This document shows, in pieces, positions 12,701-23,500 of a DNA stretch of 64,000 nucleotides. The position numbers were made by a program, and so were the translations under genes. Location of the stretch: the NCBI GenBank assembly GCA_027922465.2, contig BQMF02000095.1, positions 806,001 to 870,000 on the forward strand, read 5' to 3'. A model generated the notes under the pieces. It had not been told where the DNA came from and ran no database searches. It worked only from the letters and a program-made list of their open reading frames with translations. This DNA is from Turritopsis dohrnii (Eukaryota; Cnidaria; Hydrozoa; Anthoathecata; Oceaniidae). Numbering within the stretch: position 1 is the first letter of the stretch; each line of letters opens with the position of its first letter.

Positions 12701-13188
12701 TCCACATGGAACATTGCATTCTGTCCAATTTGACCAAGCACAAAATATACCATCCACTAATAACAACATCATTTAATAGAACTGTGATTCTATACACTTT
12801 TAAAAGCTATAAAAGCTACAAATTTTCATGAGTTAAGTTATTTTTGACATAAAAGTATAGGAATGTTTTAAAAAGCCACTGAAAGTTCACTTTCAAAGCG
12901 TAAAATCTTGATTTCATTGGAGCTGTTTACAACCATTATGGAGACATTATTTTAGCAGTCACATAATACTTGCTTTTTTGCTGCTTAAATCAATTAACTT
13001 ACCTGGACATGGTGTTTCATTGCAAGAAGATGCTTCAGTATCATTTCCAAGTTCTATCTGTTCGGAACATTCAAGTCCGCCATATTGTGGTTCAGGATTG
13101 TTACACTCCCGTGTTCGTATTTTTTCTCCACCACCACAGCTTTCGGAACATAATCCCCATGTACTCCATTCCCCATACTTTCCATTAA
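70..13188 (-). CDS. Multi-exon TSP1/WSC-like repeat protein (partial gene, continues past left edge)
   Basis: Thirty-one exons with clean AG/GT borders on the minus strand encode 25 thrombospondin type-1 repeats and four copies of a cysteine-rich WSC-like domain. Nearly every intron is phase 1, so exons can be duplicated or skipped without frame loss. Domain order from the 5' side is 4 TSP1, WSC-like, 6 TSP1, WSC-like, 6 TSP1, WSC-like, 6 TSP1, WSC-like, at least 3 TSP1. TSP1 repeats normally fold in the secretory pathway, carry Trp C-mannosylation (WxxW) and O-fucose, and bind glycans or matrix. No signal-peptide exon is visible between 13,188 and 14,204, so this is either a separate gene with an unseen 5' exon or the downstream part of the gene that starts at 41,578. 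Coordinates given are the first and last exon seen; the stop lies outside the window. Confidence 0.85.
313..483 (-). CDS. TSP1 repeat exon (block 5, second repeat)
   Basis: 57 codons, phase 1-1, with WTPWGSFTVCTVSCGGG. I chose the GTAAGAG donor at 312 rather than an upstream GTATAAG because it keeps the 57-codon size of its paralogues. Confidence 0.84.
   Translation of the reverse strand: MMEIGLHGARSQFAQFHVVEGLELIKENVMHHLLNIMVPVALEMTLKLRSVTLSPV
541..698. repeat. (TA)n microsatellites
   Basis: Two TA runs (541-562 and 666-698) sit in the intron between two TSP1 exons. Confidence 0.9.
752..931 (-). CDS. TSP1 repeat exon (block 5, first repeat)
   Basis: 60 codons, phase 1-1, with YTQWSQWTSCSTSCGNG and a CPG end at the GTAGGC donor. 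It directly follows the WSC-like domain of the preceding block. Confidence 0.85.
932..2051. other. Intron with no recognised gene
   Basis: A 1.1-kb AT-rich intron. Apart from the short tandem repeat listed separately I see no coding signal in it. Confidence 0.6.
1766..1860. repeat. 31-bp tandem repeat, three copies
   Basis: Three consecutive near-identical units of about 31 bp share the motifs TTTCCCTG and AATCACGT. The first copy differs by a few bases. Confidence 0.85.
2052..2190 (-). CDS. WSC-like domain exon, 3' half (block 4)
   Basis: Begins at a phase-0 acceptor and ends in phase 1 at GTAAGTT. It holds the C-terminal half of the domain, with three cysteines (KCVSR, MCQS, HCAGS) and the closing motif MFVYGLDN. 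The intron before it is only 86 bp. Confidence 0.82.
2277..2527 (-). CDS. WSC-like domain exon, 5' half (block 4)
   Basis: Starts in phase 1 with LGCYQR. It contains QLVCQCAEKAKDAKYTHFA and GVCFSG, the core signature shared with the copies at 4.8-5.2, 7.0-7.4 and 11.5-12.0 kb, and ends in phase 0 after NNTDFY. The overall pattern is similar to WSC/cysteine-rich carbohydrate-binding modules, but I could not assign it firmly. Confidence 0.8.
2635..2781 (-). CDS. TSP1 repeat exon ending in CC (block 4, last repeat)
   Basis: 49 codons, phase 1-1, with WSNWEQWSGCSVNCGYG. It ends in CC instead of CPG, as in the other repeats that immediately precede a WSC-like domain. It is shorter than its siblings. 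Confidence 0.85.
2863..3048 (-). CDS. TSP1 repeat exon (block 4)
   Basis: 62 codons, phase 1-1, with YSNWTSWSICDVTCGNG. Its CDVTCGNG core resembles the exons at 7,828 and 5,535, which hold the same place in their blocks. Confidence 0.85.
3128..3295 (-). CDS. TSP1 repeat exon (block 4)
   Basis: 56 codons, phase 1-1, with WSEWSLYSECSVTCGCG. It has an extra cysteine after the CSVTCG core and a CPS end. Confidence 0.84.
3428..3598 (-). CDS. TSP1 repeat exon (block 4)
   Basis: 57 codons, phase 1-1, with AWGEWSQCSVSCGIG, a CPCP segment, and donor GTAAGTC. Confidence 0.84.
4060..4254 (-). CDS. TSP1 repeat exon (block 4)
   Basis: 65 codons, phase 1-1, with WAKWSVWSGCSVSCGNG. It is the longest TSP1 exon here because of an insertion before the last cysteine pair. 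Confidence 0.84.
4332..4517 (-). CDS. TSP1 repeat exon (block 4, first repeat)
   Basis: 62 codons, phase 1-1, with YSGWSSWGNCSRPCDGG and a CPG end. It opens the fourth block. Confidence 0.85.
4775..5188 (-). CDS. WSC-like domain exon, undivided (block 3)
   Basis: 138 codons in one exon, phase 1-1. It starts with AIGCFQD and contains LICDCASRAKSKQYTHFGI, GECWSG and the closing motif VYVYSVSN. It carries a longer Pro-rich insert than the other copies. Confidence 0.84.
5283..5450 (-). CDS. TSP1 repeat exon ending in CC (block 3, last repeat)
   Basis: 56 codons, phase 1-1, with WSTWSTWTSCSQSCGEG, ending in ECC before the WSC-like exon. Confidence 0.85.
5535..5717 (-). CDS. TSP1 repeat exon (block 3)
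   Basis: 61 codons, phase 1-1, with YSPWTLWTSCDHTCGNG and a CPG end. Confidence 0.85.
5824..5994 (-). CDS. TSP1 repeat exon (block 3)
   Basis: 57 codons, phase 1-1, with WCSWSSWSECSASCGLG and a CACPEP segment like the CNCPAP of the exon at 12,586. Confidence 0.85.
6112..6282 (-). CDS. TSP1 repeat exon with a replaced first cysteine (block 3)
   Basis: 57 codons, phase 1-1, with WTVWGQWGIWSATCGN. The first cysteine of the usual CSxTCG core is Trp here, so one disulfide of the fold is probably altered. Confidence 0.84.
6410..6577 (-). CDS. TSP1 repeat exon (block 3)
   Basis: 56 codons, phase 1-1, with NWTSWSNCSVPCGDG and a CPG end. Confidence 0.84.
6667..6858 (-). CDS. TSP1 repeat exon (block 3, first repeat)
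   Basis: 64 codons, phase 1-1, with YTEWSQWSACNVPCGPG and a CPG end. It follows the WSC-like domain of block 2. Confidence 0.85.
7049..7423 (-). CDS. WSC-like domain exon, undivided (block 2)
   Basis: 125 codons, phase 1-1. It contains LGCFND, ELVCKCAQKT, FSYFGVEALGKCLSG and the closing YVYGLKN, the same order of motifs as the other three copies. Confidence 0.84.
7576..7749 (-). CDS. TSP1 repeat exon ending in CC (block 2, last repeat)
   Basis: 58 codons, phase 1-1, with WTLWGIWSTCSKTCGFG. It ends in SCC. Confidence 0.85.
7828..8010 (-). CDS. TSP1 repeat exon (block 2)
   Basis: 61 codons, phase 1-1, with YSDWMSWGPCDVTCGNG. The donor is a weaker GTTCGT. Confidence 0.83.
8094..8279 (-). CDS. 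TSP1 repeat exon (block 2)
   Basis: 62 codons, phase 1-1, with YTDYSPWSPCSKTCGGG and a CCPG end. Confidence 0.85.
8364..8534 (-). CDS. TSP1 repeat exon (block 2)
   Basis: 57 codons, phase 1-1, with WSMWSQWSDCSVTCGIG. A 2.4-kb intron with two MITEs separates it from the previous exon. Confidence 0.85.
8715..9064. mobile_element. MITE-like element with 17-bp terminal inverted repeats
   Basis: Ends are ATACACGCTGTGCATCC (8,715-8,731) and its reverse complement with one mismatch (9,048-9,064). A second inner motif, TTTAGAGAGTGAA, appears near both ends in the same orientation. The short plus-strand frame inside is not recognisable. Family unassigned. Confidence 0.6.
9772..10087. mobile_element. 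MITE with TA target-site duplication
   Basis: A perfect 16-bp terminal inverted repeat, CCTTAAAGGCACAAAA, bounds a 316-bp AT-rich core, with TA on both sides. This is typical of non-autonomous Tc1/mariner-type elements. It lies in an intron of the TSP1 gene. Confidence 0.8.
10910..11080 (-). CDS. TSP1 repeat exon (block 2, second repeat)
   Basis: 57 codons, phase 1-1, with WGQWSDFGPCSQTCNSG. Asn replaces the Gly that usually follows the second cysteine. Confidence 0.84.
11163..11345 (-). CDS. TSP1 repeat exon (block 2, first repeat)
   Basis: 61 codons, phase 1-1, with YTNWNTWSACSVTCGNG and a CPG end. Confidence 0.85.
11464..11708 (-). CDS. WSC-like domain exon, 3' half (block 1)
   Basis: Starts in phase 2 with CAKSTKEKKYTHFGI, continues through GECLSG, and ends in phase 1 after FVYGLEN. 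The intron before it is 90 bp. Confidence 0.82.
11799..11964 (-). CDS. WSC-like domain exon, 5' half (block 1)
   Basis: Starts in phase 1 with RIGCFKD and ends in phase 2 after DLICR, splitting an Arg codon. This break is not where the copy at 2.2 kb is broken. Confidence 0.8.
12048..12215 (-). CDS. TSP1 repeat exon ending in CC (block 1, last repeat)
   Basis: 56 codons, phase 1-1, with WAEWSLWSQCSRSCGDG and a DCC end before the WSC-like domain. Confidence 0.85.
12317..12496 (-). CDS. TSP1 repeat exon (block 1)
   Basis: 60 codons, phase 1-1, with WTPWSPCSVTCGEG and a CPG end. Confidence 0.85.
12586..12756 (-). CDS. TSP1 repeat exon (block 1)
   Basis: 57 codons, phase 1-1, with FCAWSNWTECNVPCGPG and a CNCPAP segment. 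Confidence 0.85.
13003..13188 (-). CDS. TSP1 repeat exon (most 5' exon of this cluster)
   Basis: 62 codons, phase 1-1, with YGEWSTWGLCSESCGGG and a CPG end. It has a normal acceptor, so at least one exon must lie upstream. The nearest candidates are the exons of the 14-41 kb gene. Confidence 0.84.
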
Positions 13189-14203
13189 CTGAAAACATCA
13201 GTAGCAATCATCAAAACTTCACCCTTACATTTTAATAAACCGCCAAACTCAGCTGAACTTTGCATTTGAAGCAAAATATTATTTTTGTAAAAATTTCTTC
13301 CCCAGACTCAAAAGCAATTGAAACCTATTCAAAATGCTTCAATTATACCCATCTTATGTTAAACAAAAAGGATTTGATTAAAATGTTTGCCATTCAAGAA
13401 TCATTTCCAAATTATCTTTCATATCAATTTCTTTCATTTTAAAAAGTTATTTGGCATATCAATACCTTAACAAGAACCTGAATCATTTTTATACAGTTGG
13501 CATAATTTTTTTAGAAAATTTTAATGTACAAAATATGAATTATTGCAAAAGAAAAAATGCAGAAATTAGTCTTTGATTTTATTTGCAGTTTATCTTTGAA
13601 ATTTCTGCTTTCATTCTGTGTAGTCTAATAGACAAGTTGACAGGATGTACTTCTGTTAATAAATCATACACTTTCTTTAGAGTATTATGTTTAATCCCTT
13701 CATAAATCTTAAATTTGCATTGTTTTATTGTTTTGCCTCTGACTTTCCACTCACTTTTCCATTAACATGTTTGTAAACATCTTCTAATTACCTTCTATTT
13801 TTGTTTTTTCATTATTCTGAAAATTATAATAGAATTATGGTGAAACATGTACATTATTATTCAATTTATTATTATACTTTCAATTCCTTGACACAGTGAA
13901 ATACTTAGGAACTTGTTTGATTCACTTGACTTCTATAACAGTACTGACATATTGGGAGAACGCAGAGAAGGGCAGCACAAGTTTTGAAATGTATGCCATA
14001 ATTCAAGTAAAAAGGAGTACTAAAACTTGAAATGCCCTTCCCATTACAAATGGAAAAATGGGTTCTAAAATGTCATATATTTCTCACAAAAAATGCATTT
14101 CAAGCCTTAGTACAGTGTATATGCATGTTTAAATGAGACCAAAAATAATGAAGTATAAGCGTCACTGACAACATCGTCATTCCTTATCAATAAATGCACC
14201 AGT
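13189..14203. other. Gap between the two TSP1 exon groups
   Basis: No TSP1, signal-peptide or other exon recognised. TTTATT stretches near 13,715 and 13,864 read as AATAAA on the minus strand and could be polyadenylation signals for the exon that stops at 14,204. Confidence 0.4.
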
Positions 14204-14571
14204 TTATCGATTAGTACGTTGCTGTTGTTTAAATGACAAAAACGATGATGATGATACAACGTGACTTATGTGTGTTCTTGGTTTACCAACCATACGTTCC
14301 TCAGACATCACTTTTCTGGAAAACATTGGGTGCTTATTGGATGAAAACTCTTGATTTTTAGACATTGATTTTGAAATCTTAAAAAGGTTTTGAGAATCCT
14401 GTTTCAAATAGGCTTCAGAATCATTAGAATCTGTGTTTGGAGTGGAAGTCTGATATCCAGGAACTGGAGAATGGTTATTACTTGGTTCAACAGGTGGCTT
14501 TTCTGTGGTTGTAGTTATGCAGTTATCGCATGGTGGACAAATCCCCAACAAAGGAGATGGGCAACCCTCAC
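14204..14571 (-). CDS. Terminal exon with stop codon
   Basis: Opens in phase 1 with GEGCPSP and GICPPCDNC, then a Thr/Pro/Ser/Asn-rich tail with basic patches, and a stop at 14,204. No domain recognised. It is either the true 3' end or an alternative last exon. Confidence 0.6.
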
Positions 14572-17500
14572 CTAGAAAAACCAAAGCAGAATGATTATTT
14601 AGATTGTCAGTGATGTGAGGCTCTTAGTCAATTTTAAAATTTTAACAATACAAACTATTTGTTGCAATTAATGTAACAATAGAAACACTTTTTGGACACG
14701 TTTATACAATATCAATTAACATCAATTCAAAAGTTATTACAAACAACTTCCTACTAGGTTGTTTTCTTAAACAATTCATTTGTGTCTAAAATCAGTTGAG
14801 TGGTTTCACCATTGCAATTGACTGAGATTGAAACAGAACAAGATTATCTGATATCATTATTGCCATATCTTTAGCTTAGACTTTAACATTACAATAAATT
14901 TATAAGATATACTGTATTTTCTGAAAAAGCCTTGGATTCTTTAAATTTTAGTGTGGAGTATGACACAATATTCCTTTGTTAATCCTTTTTTCTGTTTTTC
15001 AGAATTTATATTTACAATTTGGTCATCTAGACCTAGGACCAAATAGGTAAAACTAAATTTCACAAACATAAATTCTGCAAAATCTTCTAACCATAAAAAC
15101 AGATTTCACTAAGGTACTTGATGTTATAAACTTTTAACCAAGTCATCTCTTGAGATTTATTTTGGAAGAAGTTAAATTTTGAATCAATTGTAAATTCTCC
15201 ATTCATAGTTGGTGAAAAGTATGGATACAAAACCTTTTGATTATCTAGATTGCTTGATGACCCAATATCTAACAATTTAATGTAAAACCTACACTCTACA
15301 AATCTACACTCATACTTTTAACACTGTAGCAAAAGTAAAAAAAATATTGTTGCAGAAATTTCTTTTTCTTATCAATCCTCTGGTTTCTTTATTTCCATTT
15401 ACATTAAGAAAATTTTCAGTATTTCTGATATTTTCAGTTGATATTTTGTATTCCTGACTTTTAATGTTAAGTAATTATAGTGCAGTTAATAGTAGAATGA
15501 AATACAGTCATTTTCAACTTGGGGGTGTCTCTTGTTTCTGAAAAACTTCCATGTGCGTAGAAATTTACTGCCAGCTAACTCAATTTTCAGCTACTTGGGT
15601 AAAAAATAGAGCAGCTTTTATCAAGAATATAATGGTCTAAGGTTTCACAGGTTTCACTTAAGCCTAGTTTCCACTGACGAAAATAAGTTCAGCGCTTTTT
15701 TTCTTATAAATTCCGCACTTATTGGCTCCCGAAATGTTCATCGCTTTTCTGTTCCCATTGCAAAGAACATAAAGACACACAAAAAAATCATTAACCAGAT
15801 GAATATGGATGAAGCAAGATGCAGACAGAGTTTTGCACTTTTGTATGTGATTTTGCAAAGATGATCAGAAAGGAGATCGAAGTGAAATTCCAGGCGTTTT
15901 GAAATGGTTTGTTTTCCTTGTGACCAGCATCAGCCTTGTCATAAATACAAGGGTACTTTTGAACCTCGATTGTGAGGAGTTCATGGTCGCGAATACTGCA
16001 GTTTTTTGGCATTAGCTAAATTTCACACAATTCAAAAACAGCGTACACAATGCACTGAAATGTTAAAATAGTAGTTTACTTTTGAAGTTGAAACTGAAAA
16101 AAATTTCAGAAACTAAAGATTCTTTTATCTTGCTAGTGGTGCTTCTTTGATGTTAGATTTTGATCACAATATCACAAAAAATAAGTTTGTCGCTTTTCAT
16201 GAAGAAGGAAAAATTTTGATATTCATGAAAAGCTATGAACTTATTAAGATACGTTCTTTGCCGAATATGCGATGAAGTTATTCTGTTTCCACTGAACAAA
16301 TAAGTTCTGAGAAATAAGTGATGAATGTTTTTCCAGGCTGCCTTAGTGTGTAATTGTTGTAATTATCAATGTAAACGAAAGGTAGTGCAATAAATTATTT
16401 AACATTATATACAATGACTGAATTTCAAATAAGAAGGTCTATAAAACAGGTGAAATATTTCACTTCACTTTGTTATAAGACAGATAAAAAACTTTAATAA
16501 AGAACTTTAAAATAAGGAGATGAGAAGGTAAACAATGGTTTAAATAGATTACGAACAATTACCAGTATTATGGCATTATACTGACAAAAATCAGTCTTTC
16601 TTGGTGCTTATTATAATTATAATTATCATAAGTCAAGTAAATGATGTTATCATACCAGTATTTTTTCTGCAAGTATTGGCAACTTCTATAATTTCACTTA
16701 TCGACAGTGAACAATTGTATATGTAGAACTCATCAATAAAACCAACATAATCATTTTCATAAACTGGTATAGCAATTCCAGCTAATATGTCCCAATTTGG
16801 AAACAATGCCCCACCTAAATAACACAATAACAGCAAATTAACACAAAGAATGATGGACATCATTAAGTTGTTTTTATTTTGACTATTCTAACTTCTCACC
16901 TTGAAATTTTTTTGAAGTAACTTCCACTCCATTAACAACTATGGTTGCAATTCCAGTAGTTGCATTGTAGGTGACAGCAACATGAGCCCAGTCATTTTCT
17001 TGAACAATTTTCTCAGTAACAATGGAAAAATGTTGCTTTCCACTGCTGGGGTTATTGTAATTCCAATATATCCTTCCGCCATTTATGTCAAGATTGATGT
17101 TTTCTAGGAAGAAAACCAATAAAGCAAAGTTGTTTGATGAAGAAAAGGAAAGATTTCTATCTGAAATTCTATGATCTCACACTGCACATCTGAATCAGTT
17201 CCTCAAACAAAACCTACAAATATTACTGCACATGTGTAAGAAAAGGCTACTCAAAGAAAAAACGATACTTAGTAGAAAATTATTTTTTAAGCTATTAATT
17301 CACCCAAGGTTCACATGCTGCTGTTTTCATTCTTTTAACAAAAAGGTGCCTCAAAACTGTAATAAACTTGTCATTACGTAAATTCATCAACTTTGATGAT
17401 ACTCACATGACATATGTATAAGCAATACTGGAGAATATTGCTTTAAACAAAGAACGTTGAATTTGATTAGGATTACTACTCGTGTAAACATTGACAAATA

Positions 17501-20500
17501 TGAATGAAAATAATAAATGAAAACAATAAACCTAGTAACATTGAAAGATCAACATGTATCAAATCATTTAGGAGTTGTGATGGTTAAACTGTTATAGATA
17601 ATCAACACACCTGCAACACTATTTAATGCTCGTGTTGAAAATAGAGATAGTTGATTGGAAACTGATCCAGGATAAATCCATGTTGCAATTGTAATTCCTT
17701 GATGTGGTATATTTTTGAATTCAGAACCATTAAAATAAATTTCTCCATTATGTTTTAAATTTGTAGCATTGCCACATGTATAATTCGCATTGACGAAGTC
17801 AACTTCATCGGTGTAAGAAGCATGGTTTCCATGAGGCCCTTCATCATAAATCACCTTGTTTTTTTCATCAACTACGTCAAAACTCAGGTATGCCACGATA
17901 CATTCAATCACTTAAAAACAAAAATGAAAATACACATTGTTTTGATATTTTTATGAAAATTTTAAGTGATTTGTTTGAATTGGTTTCCAATCTCAATTAC
18001 CAGGAATTGTTATTTCAGGACATGCTTGTTCATTGCAGATACGTGTTTCAATTTCTTGCTGGAAGGACTGACAAGTTCGAAACCTTTGTTGAAAACCTCC
18101 ACCACAGGACTGAGTACAATCAGACCATTCAGACCACACAGTACAATCTAAAGAAAATTAAATTACACTACATGAAACTCCTGATTAAAATACTGGTATG
18201 ATCAGAAGAGAAATTACTTACTGGAGGGGCAAGGATTTGTGTTGCAAGGTCTAGCTTGTAATTCATCATAATCATTGGTAGCATTTTTACAATGTCGAAC
18301 ACGTGTTTGCATGCCATTACATGTAGCACTACAGTCACTCCAGTTCCCCCATGGCTGGCAAACTAAATAAGCATCAATGTACGTATTTTTCGGATAGTAC
18401 CAAAATGTGAACACCTTAACTATTATTTTACAAACTGGACATCACCTGCTTCAGTAGGACAAGGAGGGAGGTTTGGACACAATCTGGACTCTTCTTCAGG
18501 TGCTGTGTAACTTTGATTGTCATTAAAAAAAATGGTTACATTTCTGCTACGGTATTGAAAACCTTTATCACATGTGGCAGAGCATGATGACCATGCTGTC
18601 CATTCAGAATGATCTAAATATAAAATATTGTAGCTTTGAAAACATGTCTCTATCATTCCTGTGTATGAATCCCGTGTGAAAAAAAGTTGACAAACAACAG
18701 AATCATCTAATGGTGAATGGAAAGTACATCCATGTTTTGGAGAAGCAGCTATAAGAACCAACAATGTATGATGATTGAAAAAAATGATTAGTATAAGTTA
18801 TTTAGTTTCAAGGGGGATTCGTGATAAATCAAGCTTTTCAAAAGTTATTGAAAACAATCTGGAAAAAAACGAGGAATCGAGAGAATAAATTTTAAGTGGT
18901 TCAATATAATGACAATGGTATGATGAAAACATTTGGATCTAAAACATTTTTGTGTTCTCTGGGGTAATGAAAAAATTTTGGTCAAAAGTTTTCAAAAGGT
19001 TATAGGGACAGTTTAGTAACAATACATTGTATAATACAATACATGTACTTCTATGCACAGTAGCGTGTGTCAATTTCTTATCAAGAGTGATTAATTGCTC
19101 ACATGATATTATTTTGACTGTTAGAAAACTATATTCCTTCCCTCTCTTCTTTTTTAGTGATTTGGATTTAGTTCTCCTAGGATTTGTTGTTATAAAAACA
19201 GTTTGTATACAGGTTTAGTTTTCTCTTTACTAACAGCATCTGTAATCTAGAACTCATTTTTTCTTTTCGATAAGAAAGCTATTTCATGAAACACTGTTAC
19301 CTGAAACTCACTTGTTTCTTTTGTACACATTATCAGTTTTTGAAGATCGCTTGTGTAAACCCACTTTATAAGAGGCATTTTAGATAAAATGTTTGTATCA
19401 TTTTATTCAAGAACAAGTAAAAAATTACATTACTGTCAGTTTCACGCTGAACGATTATCAAATGCAAAATAAACTATACTTTAAAAATAAATAACAAAGT
19501 TGAAACCCCGAAGGGAATAAATAGAGGATGAATAATAAGCTATTCACATGAGATTAGTGTAAAAATGATAAAAGAAGGTTGTAAAAAGGTTGTAAAAAAT
19601 TGAAATGTAGAAAATTCAAAGGTAAAATCATTTGTCTGGAGGGACTGTGTTATAATTGTTGAAATAATCAGCTTTATTGATTTTTGTTTGGCATTGAGCA
19701 CCTTTTACAATGGAAATTATTTCTTTGATTCTAAAATTTGTCACTCAACACAAACGTTTATTTCATACATGGCCAAAAGTGCAGGAATGAATTTATTGTC
19801 ACTTACTGGTCCGAAAACAGGGTTGTTCATTACATGTAACATTCTCTTCCTCATAATTTCCACCACAAGTTCTCCATCTGATTTTTATCCCCCCATCGCA
19901 AGATGCTGTGCAGTCAGTAAAAGCAGACCACTCACCACAGACTAAAAAACATGACAACATACCGAAATAAGAAACGGAACAAAAAAAACATAAGTGAATA
20001 TTTGAAAAAATTCTTACAGGAAGGTTCACATGATATATTATTGCAAATTCTTTTATCCACCTCTAAGGAGACTCCGTTGGATGAGGAGCATTCTCGTTGT
20101 CTTTGTTGCTCTCCTCCTCCACAGGTTTTTGTACACTCAGAAAAGTCGGACCATACTGAGCATGTATCTAAAAAATTTGATATTCTTTTGATTGGTATTA
20201 TTATGTAAAAGATTTTATCATTAAAAGTTGTGTAATCATTAATAGATAAAAACTCTCTTACATGGACATTCAACTATGCATGTTCTACTTTGGTGCTCAA
20301 TAACATTGATAAAACGGCCAAGGTCTTCCCATGTACAGTTTCTCTCCCTTGTTTGCAATCCCAATACACCACACAAAGAAGAACAGTTAGACCAAGCTGA
20401 CCAAGCTGAACATACTATAGGAAAATAAAAAAGTAAACAAAATTCACCAGTCAATAAAACCTACATCAGCTTCGAAAATCTTTATCTAAGGAAGTTTTGG

Positions 20501-23500
20501 AAGAATAACTTCAGTGTAACATCTTTCGGACAAATTTTGAATTTCAGAGGAAAAACTTTCAGACAGCTTTTTCAAGCGGAACAACTTTTGAATAAGTGTT
20601 TTCAACAATAAAACACAAAATTTTAGTTTCAAACTAAGAGAAATGAGTCAAAAGGGTATGATGGAAAGTTTGACGATTCCAGTGATGATGTCATCTTGAT
20701 AAATTAATCTTCCTGTTTTGTACTTTCACAAACTGAATAAAGATAAACTAAAAAATTTAAGCATTATTTTGTTGTCATTAACCCCCCAATCTATACTTTT
20801 TAATTCAAAATTTAAACAAAATACGAGAAAAACCAAAACTTTCGTACGGAAAAGTTTTCAGCAGAGCCAAATTTCAGATGGAAAAATTTACAGACAAAAA
20901 AGATCTGAAAGCTTTTCCATCTGAAATTTTTTGAATTTTATATTTTGAATTGATACTATTAACATAATTAAGGCAATTGATCTCATGACTTGAGACCTTT
21001 TTTGAATAAATTGTTCCTATATAAAATACTGTGTATAAACAGAAATCATACTTGGAGGACAAGGTTCTGTATTACAAAGCCTTGATTCAGTAACCTCAGT
21101 AATGTTTGTGTGAATATTATCTGTGAAAGAGCAGTTTCTGCTGTGAATCTGAAATCCACCACCGCAACTCTTACTACAAGATGTGTAGTTGGACCATGGG
21201 TCACATTCTAAAATGGAACAAGAACATGTTTACACTCTAACAATTGCACTGAGATTATTATTGATTATTGATGCATAAATTCATTTCAAACGAATGTAGT
21301 TGAGCTGTGGATATACTCTGATAAAAAAATGATAAAAAAGTCCTAATAGAAATGGCCTTAATATGTCAAATCACTTAAGTGCAAATTTAAAAGTTTGAGG
21401 TACATTTGGTCTAAATAAAGATCAAATTTTCATTTCTTAAAATATGGAGATATTTTTGGAATAAAATAAAAAAAATTACTTAAGAAAAATAGATCACTTT
21501 GAAAAATTTGGTCAAATTAGAAAAAAGTTTAATAGACTTAACTTACAGAAACACTAATGGTAATTCAAATTCAGCATAGCTGAATTTTATACACATATAA
21601 ATTTTCATGAAAATCATTTGAATTTGGTCCAAAATTCTCTGTTGACTATTGGAAATAATCAAAACCCAATTTATCTATGATTTTGTAGATTGTGGAGTTT
21701 CTAGGCTATTGTGTCCCGGAGAATTTCGGTCTGAGATTTTAACAGCCTATAACTTTTCACTATCAGATTTCAGCGATTTTTACACCATTCAATAGGATTT
21801 TCTTCAAAAATTTTAAAAACATAAATTTTGTTCTCCAAAATGTTTTACTTTGGAAGCAATTAAGGATTTTGCCATGAAAAAATCTTCTTAATGGTTAATT
21901 AACACATTTAGCAAAAAGAACTATCAAAGGTCATTACCAAAAACAATAAAAAGTAAAACGGTTGTAAAACACAAAAATCATTAAAAATAAAAATTTTAAG
22001 CTGTCTCGATATGTCCCCCGTTTCCGTGAACACAGCCATGTGCTCTTACTGTCATTTTGTGAAAAGAACGAGAAATAAAATTTTGGTTTTATCGAAATTC
22101 ATTTGTTGCATCAACAATTTTTCTTATTAACTTTGGTAAATTCTGGATCTCAGTGGAGAAAACTTTTTGTTTTAAGTAGCCCCACAGAAAAAAATCACAA
22201 GGGGTTAAGTCTGGGGATCTGGGAGGCCACTCGATGCCATGATGCAACGCCACAACTCAATCTTCAAACTTTTGCTCCAAAAGCCGTCGTACCAACAAAG
22301 TTCTATGGGCGGGTGTACCATCTTGAATCCACCAAACACCATCAAACGTTAACCCAAACTGATGATAAATTCTTGCTATAGCAGGAAAGACAAACTGTCA
22401 CAACATTTCACCGTAGGTAAGACCATTAACATTTCGATTTAAAAAAAAATATGGTCCAATCATTTCTCCACTTCCACAAAGCCCAATCCAAATGTGAAGC
22501 TTATCCTGTGAATGATGCCTTTCAAACTTGAAATCTGGAGGGTTACCTTTCAGTGCATAGCATCGAAAATTTTGCCTGCTGACAAGAAAACACGGCTTCA
22601 TCCCCAATAACGAGCTTGCACAGAAATCTATTGTTGCCTGCATGGTGTATAAACCAACGACAGAATGATAACCATCGACCATAATCTGCTGCTTCCAGCT
22701 TTTGCACTTCCTGGATCCTGTACAGATGCCACTGCAAATCATTTTTTACGGTGCGATTAAAACTTGATTTTGACAAGCCAAGAGTGTTTCTCCTACATGA
22801 TAGTTGACGTTGGCCAAGTTGTCAATGGAAGCAAAATTAGAACATTATTCTGTTTATATACAAGGCAAGTTGAATGGAAAAGGTAAAGCAAATGTTTTCA
22901 TGCAAGGACTTAAGTATCACTAGCTACTTTAAAATACATAGTTAGCTACATAAACAAAAAAGCCATTAGCCTGTTTAGCCATCAGACAGACAGATTCTTA
23001 ATTTTGCTTGGGAACCATTAAAAACATATGAATGGCATATTAATGCAAACTTTATTTGCATAAATCTTTTTGTGTTGCTTTTACACGGCAGTATTCAATA
23101 CTTAACTGCTTACTTTTTTGGACGTAAAAGGCAAAATACAAAGTTCATGTGTAAGGTATTCCTTCTATCTACAAACCCATTTTGGCTACGTTTTTGTTTT
23201 GAATCAAAGTTTGAAACACAAATGTCTAATGAATTTTTCCCTTTGATTTTTTTTTTCAAAAAAGTTTGTTTTTTTCTTTTGGCTCTTACATAATCTCTTT
23301 AAATCTTATTTTGATATACCATATGTACCCATAGTTACAGTTCACAAATTGTGCATATTTCTTTTGTTTGCAGCAACTACTTTCCATTATTTCTAATTAA
23401 TCCTTATTTACACTTTTTAAAAGGTATATTAGCATCAGTGTGACTTAGGCCTACGAGATAACAAAATAATAAAGTTTTGTGTAGACTTTCAGTTTAGATC

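Noticed and set aside
22103..22381. Plus-strand frame at the mariner remnant
   Set aside because: It is the complement of the transposase C-terminus on the minus strand.
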